From contig NZ_CP011104.1 of NCBI RefSeq assembly GCF_001010285.1, positions 2,852,001 to 2,916,000 on the forward strand: a stretch of DNA of 64,000 nt. The letters run 5' to 3'. The notes under the pieces are model-generated. The model ran no database searches and was not told where the DNA came from. It saw only the letters and a list, made by a program, of their open reading frames with translations. Positions within the stretch are counted from its first letter, which is position 1; the number at the start of each line of letters is the position of its first letter. This DNA comes from Photorhabdus thracensis (GTDB lineage Bacteria > Pseudomonadota > Gammaproteobacteria > Enterobacterales > Enterobacteriaceae). A program made the position numbers and the translations under genes. Positions 1 through 9,055 of the stretch are shown piece by piece.

Positions 1-1
1 T

Positions 2-814
2 ATTTCAGAATTACCACTTGGTAAAGATACAACTTATCCAGAAAAATATTCACCAGACTTACTTCATGGTGTCCCCAGATCTCTCGGCAGATCATCCTTA
101 TCAATTAAGGATACACCTGAGTATGGCGAGGATATCTGGAATCTTTATGAGCTATCCTGGTTAAATAAAAATGGTTTACCACAAGTTGCCACAGGAAGAG
201 TGGCCATTAATGCTCACAGTAAAAATCTGATAGAGTCTAAAAGTTTCAAGCTCTATTTGAACAGCCTGAATCAGACAAATTTTGAAAACTGGGACGATGT
301 GCATAATACCATAGTTAACGATCTCGAAAATTGCGCTTCTGGAAACGTAGCATTAGAACTCTATCCTGTTACTGACATCAGTGTTCAACAGGCTGGAAAC
401 TTTGAAGGGGTATGCATTGATAATCAGGATATAAATATCGCGGATTTTAGATTCAGTAATGCTTACCTGAACAATGCAATAGGTGATGAGTATACAGAAG
501 AAACGCTAGTCAGCCATTTGCTGAAATCGAACTGCCTCATTACAAATCAACCTGATTGGGGATCGGTTCAGATTCATTATCAGGGTCGTCGTATCAATAG
601 GGAAGCACTTCTTAGATATTTAGTATCATTCAGACAACACAATGAGTTCCATGAGCAATGTGTGGAACGTATTTTTAATGACCTGAACTATTTCTGTAAA
701 CCAGAATATCTTGCAGTTTATGCTCGTTACACTCGCAGAGGAGGCCTGGATATTAATCCTTGGCGTAGCAATACACCTTTCAAACCTTCCCATTTCCGAC
801 TAGCAAGGCAATAA
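2..814 (+). CDS. queF: NADPH-dependent 7-cyano-7-deazaguanine reductase QueF (5' end outside window)
   Basis: QueF reduces preQ0 to preQ1 in queuosine biosynthesis, in the cytoplasm. The reading frame is open from base 2, so the first dozen or so codons lie upstream of the window; the internal ATG/GTG near 200 is not the true start. The protein follows the long (YqcD-type) enteric QueF almost residue for residue: [11 protein letters not shown] and [12 protein letters not shown] near the N-terminus, [11 protein letters not shown], the catalytic-cysteine segment [28 protein letters not shown], and the C-terminal [14 protein letters not shown]. It stands alone here; a stem-loop follows the stop. 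Identification is secure and only the N-terminus is unseen. Confidence 0.97.
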   Translation: MSELPLGKDTTYPEKYSPDLLHGVPRSLGRSSLSIKDTPEYGEDIWNLYELSWLNKNGLPQVATGRVAINAHSKNLIESKSFKLYLNSLNQTNFENWDDVHNTIVNDLENCASGNVALELYPVTDISVQQAGNFEGVCIDNQDINIADFRFSNAYLNNAIGDEYTEETLVSHLLKSNCLITNQPDWGSVQIHYQGRRINREALLRYLVSFRQHNEFHEQCVERIFNDLNYFCKPEYLAVYARYTRRGGLDINPWRSNTPFKPSHFRLARQ

Positions 815-823
815 TTAATATGC

Positions 824-855
824 TGCAATCCCTTTTACTCTTTTAAGGGATTGCA
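824..855 (+). terminator. Stem-loop after queF
   Basis: TGCAATCCCTT and TAAGGGATTGCA form an 11-bp perfect stem with a short T-rich loop just after the queF stop. No long T-run follows, so it may be a weak terminator or an mRNA-stabilising hairpin. Confidence 0.6.
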
Positions 856-975
856 GATAAATATTAGTGGCAAATCTGGCTCAGTTCAACCTCATTTCAA
901 GATACTGAGTGAGCTAAACTTGGGCCCATTCAATCAAAAAGAACAATCAAATTAACTTATATTGATATATTTTCC

Positions 976-1209
976 TCAATTAATAACTTCATTGATTATT
1001 TCATCTCCAATAATGGAAACAGATTCAAGAATATCTGTGTGAGAGCATTCATTCATTAATTTAATAACTAATGGATTCACTACCCATGCCGATATTATCC
1101 GGCTTGTTGAGAATGGCTGACGGCTAATTTTTAGACCCACATAATTAGCGGCATTATAAGCACTAGTACTACAGCCGTACTTACTTCTCTCAACAGAAAA
1201 GACACTCAT
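976..1209 (-). CDS. Small hypothetical protein (77 aa)
   Basis: Not recognised. The ORF encodes a 77-aa protein with the segment KYGCSTSAYNAANYVG near its N-terminus, a hydrophobic middle (IISAWVVNPLVIKLM) and an acidic C-terminus. Upstream there is only a weak purine-rich stretch, so the start is uncertain. It faces away from the ORF at 1259-1540, and both share YGCST because a 16-bp inverted repeat lies inside both coding regions. No function is proposed; it could be a small secreted or regulatory peptide, or simply a relic. Confidence 0.35.
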   Translation of the reverse strand: MSVFSVERSKYGCSTSAYNAANYVGLKISRQPFSTSRIISAWVVNPLVIKLMNECSHTDILESVSIIGDEIINEVIN

Positions 1210-1292
1210 AGAAAAGCTTAATTCATGCGGTTTCTCAGAGTTGTGAGCATCAAGGAAAATGCAACTTTCTGGTATCTACGGCTGTAGTACTA
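1165..1292. repeat. 16-bp perfect inverted repeat around a divergent start region
   Basis: TAGTACTACAGCCGTA (1165-1180) and its exact reverse complement TACGGCTGTAGTACTA (1277-1292) flank 96 bp that contains the start codons of two divergent small ORFs. Each arm encodes YGCST in its own ORF. It could be an inversion site, a duplicated coding motif, or a transcript hairpin. Confidence 0.6.
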
Positions 1293-1540
1293 ATTCAAGC
1301 TCTGGTAACACAAATATTGCCTGCTCGATAGTCAATACATGGGAAATAACAATGGCTAATTTTAAACAGTTTAGTAACTACCTGTATCGGCATTACGTGC
1401 TTTCATATAACCTGCCAGCATTTTACTGGCTGATTTTTTTCACTCAACACTGTGTATACGCCCTGTTAATCACCTTGTCTTCTCTTCTGACTGAATTTTT
1501 CCTTGAATTGAATTTCACCAACTACGAAATTACGCTGTAG
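1259..1540 (+). CDS. Small hypothetical protein (93 aa), possible membrane segment
   Basis: Not recognised. The ATG at 1259 has a good ribosome-binding site (AAGGAAA, directly upstream). The first 30 residues are rich in Ser, Asn and Cys (IYGCSTNSSSGNTN); the C-terminal half is strongly hydrophobic (FYWLIFFTQHCVYALLITLSSLL) and could span the membrane once. An internal ATG (MANFKQF, residue 32) could start a shorter 62-aa membrane protein. The divergent neighbour shares the YGCST motif through an inverted repeat. Confidence 0.35.
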   Translation: MQLSGIYGCSTNSSSGNTNIACSIVNTWEITMANFKQFSNYLYRHYVLSYNLPAFYWLIFFTQHCVYALLITLSSLLTEFFLELNFTNYEITL

Positions 1541-1623
1541 TTAAATATCTTATATGAATGGTAGTCCATGATATATAAAACCATCGAATCCATGAACCAC
1601 ATAGCACATTTAAAAATCAATTA

Positions 1624-1911
1624 TTATTTTGTCGGAAAACCTATCTGAAACTGATGGTTTCCTTTTCCATCTACCTTATTATGATAGTTCATCTTTCCAT
1701 TACAACGTCCATATTCATGATCCCCATATAACTTCCCTAAGTTACTACTATTAGGGCCTACGGTAAAAAAACAGCGGAAACACGGATTAGCCCTTGCTAA
1801 CACCGTTATTTTTGCCTGATTAATGATTAAATCTTCACAATCAAAACTACCGATAATGATTTTGATCATAAAATACACGCCAGAATCACTAACAATAGAA
1901 TATTCCAACAA
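1624..1911 (-). CDS. Small hypothetical cysteine-containing protein (95 aa)
   Basis: Not recognised. The listed start is a TTG; an ATG at 1869 would give an 81-aa protein beginning MIKIIIGSFDCEDL. The body contains ANPCFRCFFTVGPNS and YGRCNGKMNY, four cysteines in all, and a Gly/Asn-rich C-terminus. No ribosome-binding site clearly decides the start. It may be a real small secreted protein or the remnant of a longer gene. Confidence 0.3.
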   Translation of the reverse strand: MLEYSIVSDSGVYFMIKIIIGSFDCEDLIINQAKITVLARANPCFRCFFTVGPNSSNLGKLYGDHEYGRCNGKMNYHNKVDGKGNHQFQIGFPTK

Positions 1912-3028
1912 ACCACTAGAAAAAAAGAACTAAATCGTCTGATTCATATCATTATTAATGATAAAACATTAAATTAGATAATGAATATCACTACTATCTC
2001 CCCTGTTCAAAACATTTAATCAATTGTTTAAATCTGAAAATCACATACAAACACACCAAATCAAACGATTAATTTATAATTATAACATTATGAAATAACA
2101 AGATATTTTTATAAAACAGAAAAAAAACACTCTTTTTTTATTTAAGTTGTTGAAAAAGATCATATTTTAGTTAATACTCCTCTTCATCGCATGAGAATAG
2201 CCCTAAAGGAAGATGAAAGTTCCAAATTGAAAACAAGTTAATAATATTAAGAAAAAATTGTTGCTATCGTAATCATAATCAAGATGGCAGCTTTTCTAAT
2301 TGTATTAATATAGCAGTACAATGATTCGCTCAATCAGAGCATTGATGTGAGTCTCTGTATAAGATACATATGCCGAGCTTAACAGTGGTAGTTCGTTTTT
2401 CATTAACGCAGTTATTTCACTAGTGGACATCCGCTTAACAAACAATAAAGATAAATTTATCCATGTATATATCTTGCCCACAAGCGCTTTTCACTGCATA
2501 ATAACAATCACCTTGTAAAAATTTCATGATTAGTATGAAAACTTATCGTATCTTGGTACTTGCGATATTTTAACAAAAATAAGAATCATTATTAATAACG
2601 TTAAGAGTTTGCAGTAATAGATGATATTCGGGAGGAAAAATTGCTCCTTGGGCTAAAATTAATATCAAAGATTATTATTAACAAACATGATGATATATTC
2701 AGAAAAAATCACAGAAATTACTGACGAACTATTTATCAGTAAAAAACGCTTAGTAGAAAATTAACAGCATATAAAAAATAGAGGTAAAAACTCAATCGAG
2801 TTATATAAATAAGATTCCAAAATAGCGCTACATCTTATACTACTCATAATTCTATATATAACAATGGGTTGAAGAAGGCCATGTGTAGCAAAATTATGAA
2901 ATGTTATTTATCACTATGTAAATTAATTCAATTATATAATCAACCATTAAATTATAACTCTGGTTGGGTATATAGTTTTATTGTACAAAAAAATCACACA
3001 CATCTTTATTAAGGGAAGGTATTTTTAA
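1912..3028. other. Long AT-rich intergenic region upstream of the fimbrial operon
   Basis: About 1.1 kb of very AT-rich DNA with no convincing gene. It must contain the fimbrial promoter, probably in the last 150 bp, where runs of A and T surround TTATAACT and TATATAG. I found no long inverted repeat of the kind that flanks invertible fimbrial promoters and no recombinase gene beside it. Such AT-rich leaders are typical H-NS targets (inference). Confidence 0.5.
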
Positions 3029-3553
3029 ATGAGAAAAAATTTTATTTTGGCTTCTTTGACTATGGTCTTGGGGATTTTTACCAGTTTCAATGCGTTATCT
3101 GCTGATGGAGTAATTAAATTCAGAGGAGTGATTATTGATAGTACTTGTACCGTTGATACAGGAAAAAATGATTTTAATTTCGGTCACATACTTACATCTA
3201 TATTAAATGGGAGTACAGGAAAATCATCTGACCTTAAAGAGTTTACAATTAGTTTTAAAGACTGCCCTCATGCGGTCTTAAAAAATTTTAATATTAAATT
3301 TGATGCAGGAACAACAAAAACTGATTCATCTGATAATACTACTTATTTCGCAACAACACATAAAAATATCGCAATTGCTATATATCAATCAAATGGCACA
3401 AGTATAATAAATCCAGGCACTAGTGTTAATAATATAGCAATATCTGGAGTGAATACAGAATATAAAATTAAGGCTAAATTAGTATCAACAGGGACCCCAG
3501 TCGCTGCCGGTAAGTTTGAAAGTCTTGTAAATATTACTACTTCTTATCCATAA
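3029..3553 (+). CDS. Fimbrial major subunit (type 1-like pilin)
   Basis: Structural pilin of a chaperone-usher fimbria. The 174-aa precursor has a Sec signal peptide (MRKNFILASLTMVLGIF...ALSA, cleaved about residue 25) followed by GVIKFRGVIIDSTCTVDT, the usual N-terminal strand. Two cysteines (in DSTCTV and FKDCPHA) would form the conserved pilin disulfide, and the C-terminal strand ends in KFESLVNITTSYP, typical of the beta-zipper. A ribosome-binding site (AAGGGAAGG) precedes the ATG. It is first in the operon, the normal place for the major subunit, 59 bp ahead of the chaperone gene. Codon use is as AT-rich as the surrounding DNA. Confidence 0.88.
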   Translation: MRKNFILASLTMVLGIFTSFNALSADGVIKFRGVIIDSTCTVDTGKNDFNFGHILTSILNGSTGKSSDLKEFTISFKDCPHAVLKNFNIKFDAGTTKTDSSDNTTYFATTHKNIAIAIYQSNGTSIINPGTSVNNIAISGVNTEYKIKAKLVSTGTPVAAGKFESLVNITTSYP

Positions 3554-3612
3554 GTTAATACATAAATATTTACCTCACATCCTGTGAGTCATTTTTAGTT
3601 TAAGGAACAAAA

Positions 3613-4281
3613 ATGTTTCGTATTATTATTTCATTTATTCTTGCCATATTTGTATTTCAGGCACAAGCAGGAATAACTTTAGGTGGAACTCGCCTTATCT
3701 ATAATGGCTCACAAAAAGAAGCCACTATTTCTATCACAAACTCGGATACAGAAAGACCTTATCTTGTTCAGTCGTGGGTAGATAATATCGATAACAGTCA
3801 AAACAAAGTACCGTTTGTTATCACTCCACCACTGTTTAAGGTGTCGAAAGAGAGCGAACATCAGATCCGTGTTTCATATATCGGTAATCATCTACCAGCA
3901 GATCGGGAATCGATATTTTTACTGAATGTCAATGCAATTCCAGCAGTGGAAAAAAATGACAACAGCAAAATGATCATCACGATAAAAAATATTATCAAAC
4001 TGATTTATCGTCCAACCGGGCTATCTGATAATGAAGCTAATAATGCAATCAATCGTTTAGAAATATCACGTAATACCAATGGCATTCAGTTAACCAACCC
4101 CACGGCCTATTACGTTAATCTTAATGAGATGAAAATTGATGGGAAATTAATCGATAAACCCGGATTTATCCCGCCCTTTAGCGATAAGGTATTTCCAACC
4201 AAAAGTAGTATAAAAAGTGTGACTCTGACTGCTATTAATGACTACGGTGGTACAACAGAAGAGCGCTTGTTTAGTTTCTAA
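3613..4281 (+). CDS. Periplasmic fimbrial chaperone (PapD-like)
   Basis: A 222-aa PapD/FimC-type chaperone that would hold pilins in the periplasm and deliver them to the usher. It has a signal peptide (MFRIIISFILAIFVFQAQA), then the immunoglobulin-like domain 1 signatures GITLGGTRLIYNGSQKEATISITN and RPYLVQSWVD, the ITPPLFKV segment and the family hallmark LPADRESIFLLNVNAIP near residue 95-110. The second domain ends normally. Length is close to the usual 225-240 aa. It lies between pilin and usher; the stop is 23 bp before the usher start. Confidence 0.93.
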   Translation: MFRIIISFILAIFVFQAQAGITLGGTRLIYNGSQKEATISITNSDTERPYLVQSWVDNIDNSQNKVPFVITPPLFKVSKESEHQIRVSYIGNHLPADRESIFLLNVNAIPAVEKNDNSKMIITIKNIIKLIYRPTGLSDNEANNAINRLEISRNTNGIQLTNPTAYYVNLNEMKIDGKLIDKPGFIPPFSDKVFPTKSSIKSVTLTAINDYGGTTEERLFSF

Positions 4282-4304
4282 TAAAATAATCTGATGAGAG
4301 TATT

Positions 4305-6785
4305 GTGAAAAAGATAATCAGCTTTGCGTTAATTGCTTATTGTTTATCATTACCAGTATATGCAGAGCTGTACTTTGATATCAATGCATTACAATTATCA
4401 GATGAAGACCGAGAAAATATTAACCTGGATAGCCTGGCAAAGACAGATTCTCACATTCCAGGCATCTATAAAGTGAATGTTATTGTCAACAAAAAAGATA
4501 TCGGCATTAAAAATCTCTCCTTTATTGAGTGTGGAGATAAACTTTGCCCTGAGCTATCTGTCAGCTTACTAAAGGAAATCGGGGTAAAAACAGAAAGCTT
4601 TCCTGAATTAGCGTCACTTTCTGAACAAGAAATCATTTCTCAACCAGAGAAATATATCAAACAGGCATCAACAGAGCTGGATTTAAGCCAGCTTATTTTG
4701 CACCTGAATTTTCCTCAGGCGGCAATGAAATCACAAATCAGGGGCGATATCTCTCCTGATCAATGGAATGATGGTTTACCCATGTTTTTCACCAATTATC
4801 ATCTGACAGGAATGCAATCCTGGAATAAAAATCAACGTGAACAGAATCAATATCTGAATTTACGCAGTGGTGTTAATTTAGGTCCGTGGCGTGTTCGCCA
4901 TAGTAGTTATTACAGCCGTAATAACACAACATCTGAATGGAAATCACTTAAAGCCTACGCTGAACGGGATATTCGTCCATTAAGATCCCGTCTGGTATTG
5001 GGTGAAACATCAACCGACAGTATGGTATTCGATAGTTTTACTTTTAATGGCGTTAAATTGATGTCTGATAGCCAAATGCTGCCAGATAGCCAGCAAAGGT
5101 TTGCCCCTGTTGTTCGCGGTATTGCCATGACTCACGCCAGGATAGAAGTCCATCAGAAAGATAATCTTATTTATCAAACTTTTGTTCCACCGGGCGCCTT
5201 TGAAATTACCGATATTTATCCCAGCAACCTTAATGGCGATCTGGAAGTATCCATTTATGAAGAAAATGGCAAAGTCAGGAAATTTACTCAGCCCTTTTCT
5301 AATTCACCGTTGATGATCCGTGAAGGTCAAATGAAATACCTGGTTAATCTCGGTAAATTCAGTGGCGGCAAACAAACCAGTAAAAAAAGGTTTATTCAGA
5401 TAGAGACAATTTACGGGCTATGGGACAGCACCACTATTTATGGTGGCGCCATTATTTCTCCTGACTATTTAGGCAGTGCATTAGGCTTAGGGCATAATCT
5501 CGGCTCATTTGGTGCGGTGTCAATAGATGTGACAAATGCAAAAACGCATTTCCCAACCGGAGAAAAGAAAACCGGCCAGTCTTATCAAATACGTTACAAC
5601 AAAGGTTTTACCGCAACCAATACAACAGTGACATTAGCGGGCTATCGCTATAATACCAATGGTTATTACAGCTTTAGCGATGCCAATAATAACCACCAAT
5701 TTACTGATAACCACCGAAATAGTGCGCCAAAAAATCGGATTCAAATAACAATGAACCAGAATTTAGGTCAATATGGCAGTTTTTCATTATCTGCCTGGCA
5801 ACAAGATTACTGGCAAGATAAAACCAGCAAGAATCAGTCATATTCTATGTCTTATAACACCAGTATCCATGATATCTCTTTATCACTGGGTTATAACTAC
5901 CACCGTAATCGCTCAAAAATTAATAATGACCAGGTTTTTTCACTCAATGTCAGTGTTCCTCTGGACAAATGGCTGCCATCAGGTAATCACAGTGCAACCG
6001 TAGATTATAACACCTCTTATAATACAAACGGTGACAGCCAGCATTCAATGACATTATCCGGCTCTTTACTGGAACAACAAAATCTGAGCTATACGATTTC
6101 TCAGGATTACAGTTACGAAAAATCAGAGAAAGAAAAAGAATCAGGTAATGCCGCCAGCCTGCATTATAGAGGCTCATATGGTTCAATTAATGCCGGTTAC
6201 ACCACGGATCATGGTAAAAATCAACGTATTAATTATGGATTAGAGGGTGCAATTATTGCACATCCCTATGGCGTTACACTGGCTCAAAATATCAGCGAAA
6301 GCGGTGCCAGTGCCTTAATTCGCGCCCCTGGGGCAGTCAACGCAAAAGTTCTTAATAATACTTCTATCAGTACAGACTGGCGGGGATATACCGTTGTTCC
6401 TTATATATCGCAATATCGGGAAAACTCGTTATCTCTTGATACAAATACATTCAGTGATGACGTCGATATTGACAACCCGACGGCTAAAGTTATTCCAACG
6501 AAAGGCGCATTGGTACTGGCGGATTATTCTATTCGCGTTGGTCATAGAGTATTTTTAACTTTACAGCATAAAGGTAAAAAACTCCCTTTCGGAACGGTAA
6601 TCACTAGTAAAAATGGCGTCAATGGTATGGTGAATGAAAGAAGTGAAGTCTTCCTTAGCGGTGTGAGTGACACAGCAGAATTAAAAGCTGATTTAGGCGA
6701 TAAACAAAGCTGTTATATTAATTTCGACAGTAAATTATATCAGAAAAATAATGGTATCATTCTGGCTTCATTGAGTTGTCAGTAA
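4305..6785 (+). CDS. Outer-membrane fimbrial usher (PapC/FimD-like)
   Basis: An 826-aa usher that forms the outer-membrane secretion and assembly pore for the fimbria. After the signal peptide (to about YAE, residue 21) comes the N-terminal chaperone-binding domain (LYFDINALQL, with a Cys pair in ECGDKLCPE), then the beta-barrel with the plug region carrying the classical signature IYQTFVPPGAFEITDIYPS around residue 295, and a C-terminal domain with two cysteines (QSCYINF and ASLSCQ). Length matches the family. The last ~130 bp reappear in degraded form at 7861-7996, upstream of the second adhesin. Confidence 0.95.
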   Translation: MKKIISFALIAYCLSLPVYAELYFDINALQLSDEDRENINLDSLAKTDSHIPGIYKVNVIVNKKDIGIKNLSFIECGDKLCPELSVSLLKEIGVKTESFPELASLSEQEIISQPEKYIKQASTELDLSQLILHLNFPQAAMKSQIRGDISPDQWNDGLPMFFTNYHLTGMQSWNKNQREQNQYLNLRSGVNLGPWRVRHSSYYSRNNTTSEWKSLKAYAERDIRPLRSRLVLGETSTDSMVFDSFTFNGVKLMSDSQMLPDSQQRFAPVVRGIAMTHARIEVHQKDNLIYQTFVPPGAFEITDIYPSNLNGDLEVSIYEENGKVRKFTQPFSNSPLMIREGQMKYLVNLGKFSGGKQTSKKRFIQIETIYGLWDSTTIYGGAIISPDYLGSALGLGHNLGSFGAVSIDVTNAKTHFPTGEKKTGQSYQIRYNKGFTATNTTVTLAGYRYNTNGYYSFSDANNNHQFTDNHRNSAPKNRIQITMNQNLGQYGSFSLSAWQQDYWQDKTSKNQSYSMSYNTSIHDISLSLGYNYHRNRSKINNDQVFSLNVSVPLDKWLPSGNHSATVDYNTSYNTNGDSQHSMTLSGSLLEQQNLSYTISQDYSYEKSEKEKESGNAASLHYRGSYGSINAGYTTDHGKNQRINYGLEGAIIAHPYGVTLAQNISESGASALIRAPGAVNAKVLNNTSISTDWRGYTVVPYISQYRENSLSLDTNTFSDDVDIDNPTAKVIPTKGALVLADYSIRVGHRVFLTLQHKGKKLPFGTVITSKNGVNGMVNERSEVFLSGVSDTAELKADLGDKQSCYINFDSKLYQKNNGIILASLSCQ

Positions 6786-6812
6786 CTAAAATAATATTTA
6801 TCCCGGAACAAT

Positions 6813-7775
6813 ATGAAAAATAAATTAGTTACACTGGCAATATTAATATTGACGCTATTCAATATTACAGAATCAATTGCCACATGTACATTAAACAAAA
6901 AATTTAAGGCTATTGACTTAAATGTTAATATAAATGAAATTATCAATGCAGACTTTAACACTCTAAGACCTATTACCATCGCTGAGTATGGCCCAATGGA
7001 GCTGGCTAACAAAATGGGAATTAAAGCCGATGCAACTATTGCTATCTGTGATAATAATGAAAATATAGTTCATAAAACAAAATCAGGTGAAATAATACCA
7101 TACAAAGATAGTGGCTGGATAAATACAAGTGTAGATAATTTATATTTTGTCGTATCTTATGATGGAAATGGTAGTTCTCATGATGGTATCAATAAAAAAA
7201 TAACTTTAAGAGATATCGGGAAAATAAAAATTAAGCTTACTCAAGAAAGAGATATCCGATCAGGCTCCACACTAAAAAAAGGGCTAATATCTTCTTTATC
7301 AACAGATGATGGTAAAAAATTAATAAATATCATATATAACAAAGATAATATCATTGGCAGTAAAAGCTGCATGACATCAACACCCTATCAAGAAATAAAG
7401 TTAGGAAAGATTCACTCTTCTGCATTTAAAGGAGAAGGTTCTACAGCCGGTGATAATAGTTTTTATATTGCGATTCAATGTAAAGATGAAAATATCCCTG
7501 ATATTAGTTTCTCAGGCGAAGTCGTGAGCTCAAGCCTAAATAACATTATTAAATTACATCAATACGGCGATGGAAATACAGCTAACGGTATTGGTGTTCA
7601 ATTGTTACATGAAAATAGACCTGTTTATATGAACACACGTATCCCTATAGCTAAATGGGGAAGTGAAAAAGATCTCTATTATTTACGACTTACTGCCCGC
7701 TATTATCAAACCAATAAAACAATAACTGGAGGAAAAGCTAACGCCACAGTACATTTTACAATTGAATATAAATAG
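6813..7775 (+). CDS. Two-domain fimbrial tip adhesin (first copy)
   Basis: A 320-aa secreted protein with a signal peptide (MKNKLVTLAILILTLFNITESIA) and a two-domain layout typical of tip adhesins: a unique N-terminal domain (residues ~22-185) that would bind the receptor, and a C-terminal pilin domain starting near KSCMTSTPYQEIKLGKI and ending ATVHFTIEYK. The pilin half matches the second copy at 7997-9010 closely (SSAFKGEGSTAGDN, ARYYQTN, ITGGKANAT); the N-terminal halves differ more. Receptor unknown. It is 27 bp downstream of the usher, so co-transcribed. Confidence 0.75.
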   Translation: MKNKLVTLAILILTLFNITESIATCTLNKKFKAIDLNVNINEIINADFNTLRPITIAEYGPMELANKMGIKADATIAICDNNENIVHKTKSGEIIPYKDSGWINTSVDNLYFVVSYDGNGSSHDGINKKITLRDIGKIKIKLTQERDIRSGSTLKKGLISSLSTDDGKKLINIIYNKDNIIGSKSCMTSTPYQEIKLGKIHSSAFKGEGSTAGDNSFYIAIQCKDENIPDISFSGEVVSSSLNNIIKLHQYGDGNTANGIGVQLLHENRPVYMNTRIPIAKWGSEKDLYYLRLTARYYQTNKTITGGKANATVHFTIEYK

Positions 7776-7860
7776 CTTTACAATTTTCTCTATTGAGATT
7801 AGCATATTAACATTGTGCTAACATATAAAAAGATAAACTTTCCACAGTCGTGTTAACCAA

Positions 7861-7996
7861 GAATTAAAAGCAGATTTATACGACAAATAAATCTGCCATA
7901 TTAATTTCATCAGTAAATTATATCAGAAAGATAATAGCATTATTCTGGCTTCATTGAATTATCGGTAATTAAGAATAAATCTCAACTGGAATATAT
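7861..7996 (+). pseudogene. Relic of the usher 3' end
   Basis: GAATTAAAAGCAGATTTA and the following ~125 bp match the usher 3' end plus the usher-adhesin spacer (6678-6812), with scattered substitutions and in-frame stops; the shared text includes AGTAAATTATATCAGAAA and ATTCTGGCTTCATTGA. It sits directly upstream of the second adhesin exactly as the intact usher end sits upstream of the first. This shows a tandem duplication of usher tail plus adhesin, followed by decay of the usher part. Confidence 0.8.
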
Positions 7997-9010
7997 ATGA
8001 AACGCTACTTAATGATAATCACGATATTTACATTAATATTACTCAGTATTACAGACACATACGCACGCTGCTTATTAAATGCAAGACAAATTAGCTTAGA
8101 TATTGAACTTAATAGTATTAACATTAATCCCAATATAAATGAGAAAAAAAGCATTCTTGTTGGCGAGTTTAGACCATTGCAACTCGCCCAACTGATGAAT
8201 ATTAATGAAAATACACCACTTCTTAATCCCCATGATTGCTCTCCAACCGGAGAACCGCTTATTTTTATGGGAGATATATATCCATCTAAACCTGGAAATA
8301 CGCCTCATGGCACAGGTATGATAACCACAGGAATAGATAATCTCTATTTCTATCTTATTGCCTCTGGAGAAGAGGAAAACATGAAATTACCCACAACAAG
8401 CGGCAGTAATTACATTTATAAATATAAAGATGGAATGACATTAAAAGATATAGGAAAAATCAGTGTTTATCTTTACCAAGAAGGGACGTTGCCATCGGGT
8501 AAAGTACTCAGGCCAAGAAAGATTGCTATATTACAGACACTTGCAGGGACAGAGTTAATAAGAATAAAAACTAAAAATAACTATACGATAAAAACGCAAA
8601 CTTGCTCGACAACAACCCCAAGGTCAATGGTAAATTTTGGTAGTGTGAACAGTTCCTTATTTAAAGGTATAGGCTCTACTGCGGGTAATGCAGGTTTTAA
8701 TATAGAAATCAAATGTACAGAAAATGTTAAGCCAAAAATTACTTTTTCAGGAGAAAAAGTAAATTATGCACCAGATAGTGTAATTCAATTAAATAACCCA
8801 AATAGGAAAAATACAGCTAAAGGAGTTGGTGTACAAATCTTATATATGGGAACAACACCGGTTTCTCTGGAAAACCCGCTGGTTTTCGGATATGCAACAG
8901 CAAACACTACCTATACATTACCTTTCACCGCCCGTTATTACCAAACTGATAATAAAATAACAGGTGGAGAAGCTAACGCTACAGCACATTTTACAATTCA
9001 ATATGAGTGA
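7997..9010 (+). CDS. Two-domain fimbrial tip adhesin (second, duplicated copy)
   Basis: A 337-aa paralogue of the protein at 6813-7775: signal peptide (to about TYA, residue 23), N-terminal putative receptor-binding domain, and C-terminal pilin domain beginning near TQTCSTTTPRSMVNFGSV and ending ATAHFTIQYE. Shared blocks include KDIGKISVYLYQE (KDIGK/RDIGK in both), SSLFKGIGSTAGNAGF and RYYQTDNKITGGEANAT. The N-terminal domain carries extra residues (for example SGEEENMKLPTTSGSNY), so the copies may bind different receptors (inference). It was created by duplication of the usher tail and adhesin, and no separate promoter is obvious. Confidence 0.75.
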   Translation: MKRYLMIITIFTLILLSITDTYARCLLNARQISLDIELNSININPNINEKKSILVGEFRPLQLAQLMNINENTPLLNPHDCSPTGEPLIFMGDIYPSKPGNTPHGTGMITTGIDNLYFYLIASGEEENMKLPTTSGSNYIYKYKDGMTLKDIGKISVYLYQEGTLPSGKVLRPRKIAILQTLAGTELIRIKTKNNYTIKTQTCSTTTPRSMVNFGSVNSSLFKGIGSTAGNAGFNIEIKCTENVKPKITFSGEKVNYAPDSVIQLNNPNRKNTAKGVGVQILYMGTTPVSLENPLVFGYATANTTYTLPFTARYYQTDNKITGGEANATAHFTIQYE

Positions 9011-9055
9011 TATTAAGTATAGACTGTAGCATATTTCATTATCTGGATAATAAAC

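Noticed and set aside
2305..2430. 41-aa minus-strand frame starting MSTSEITALMKNELPLL
   Set aside because: It looks protein-like but is short and without a ribosome-binding site or recognisable family; perhaps a gene fragment.
1912..3028. Invertible promoter for the fimbrial operon
   Set aside because: No inverted repeat pair flanking a promoter-sized segment was found here, and no recombinase gene is nearby; the only clear repeat pair is further upstream, at 1165/1277.
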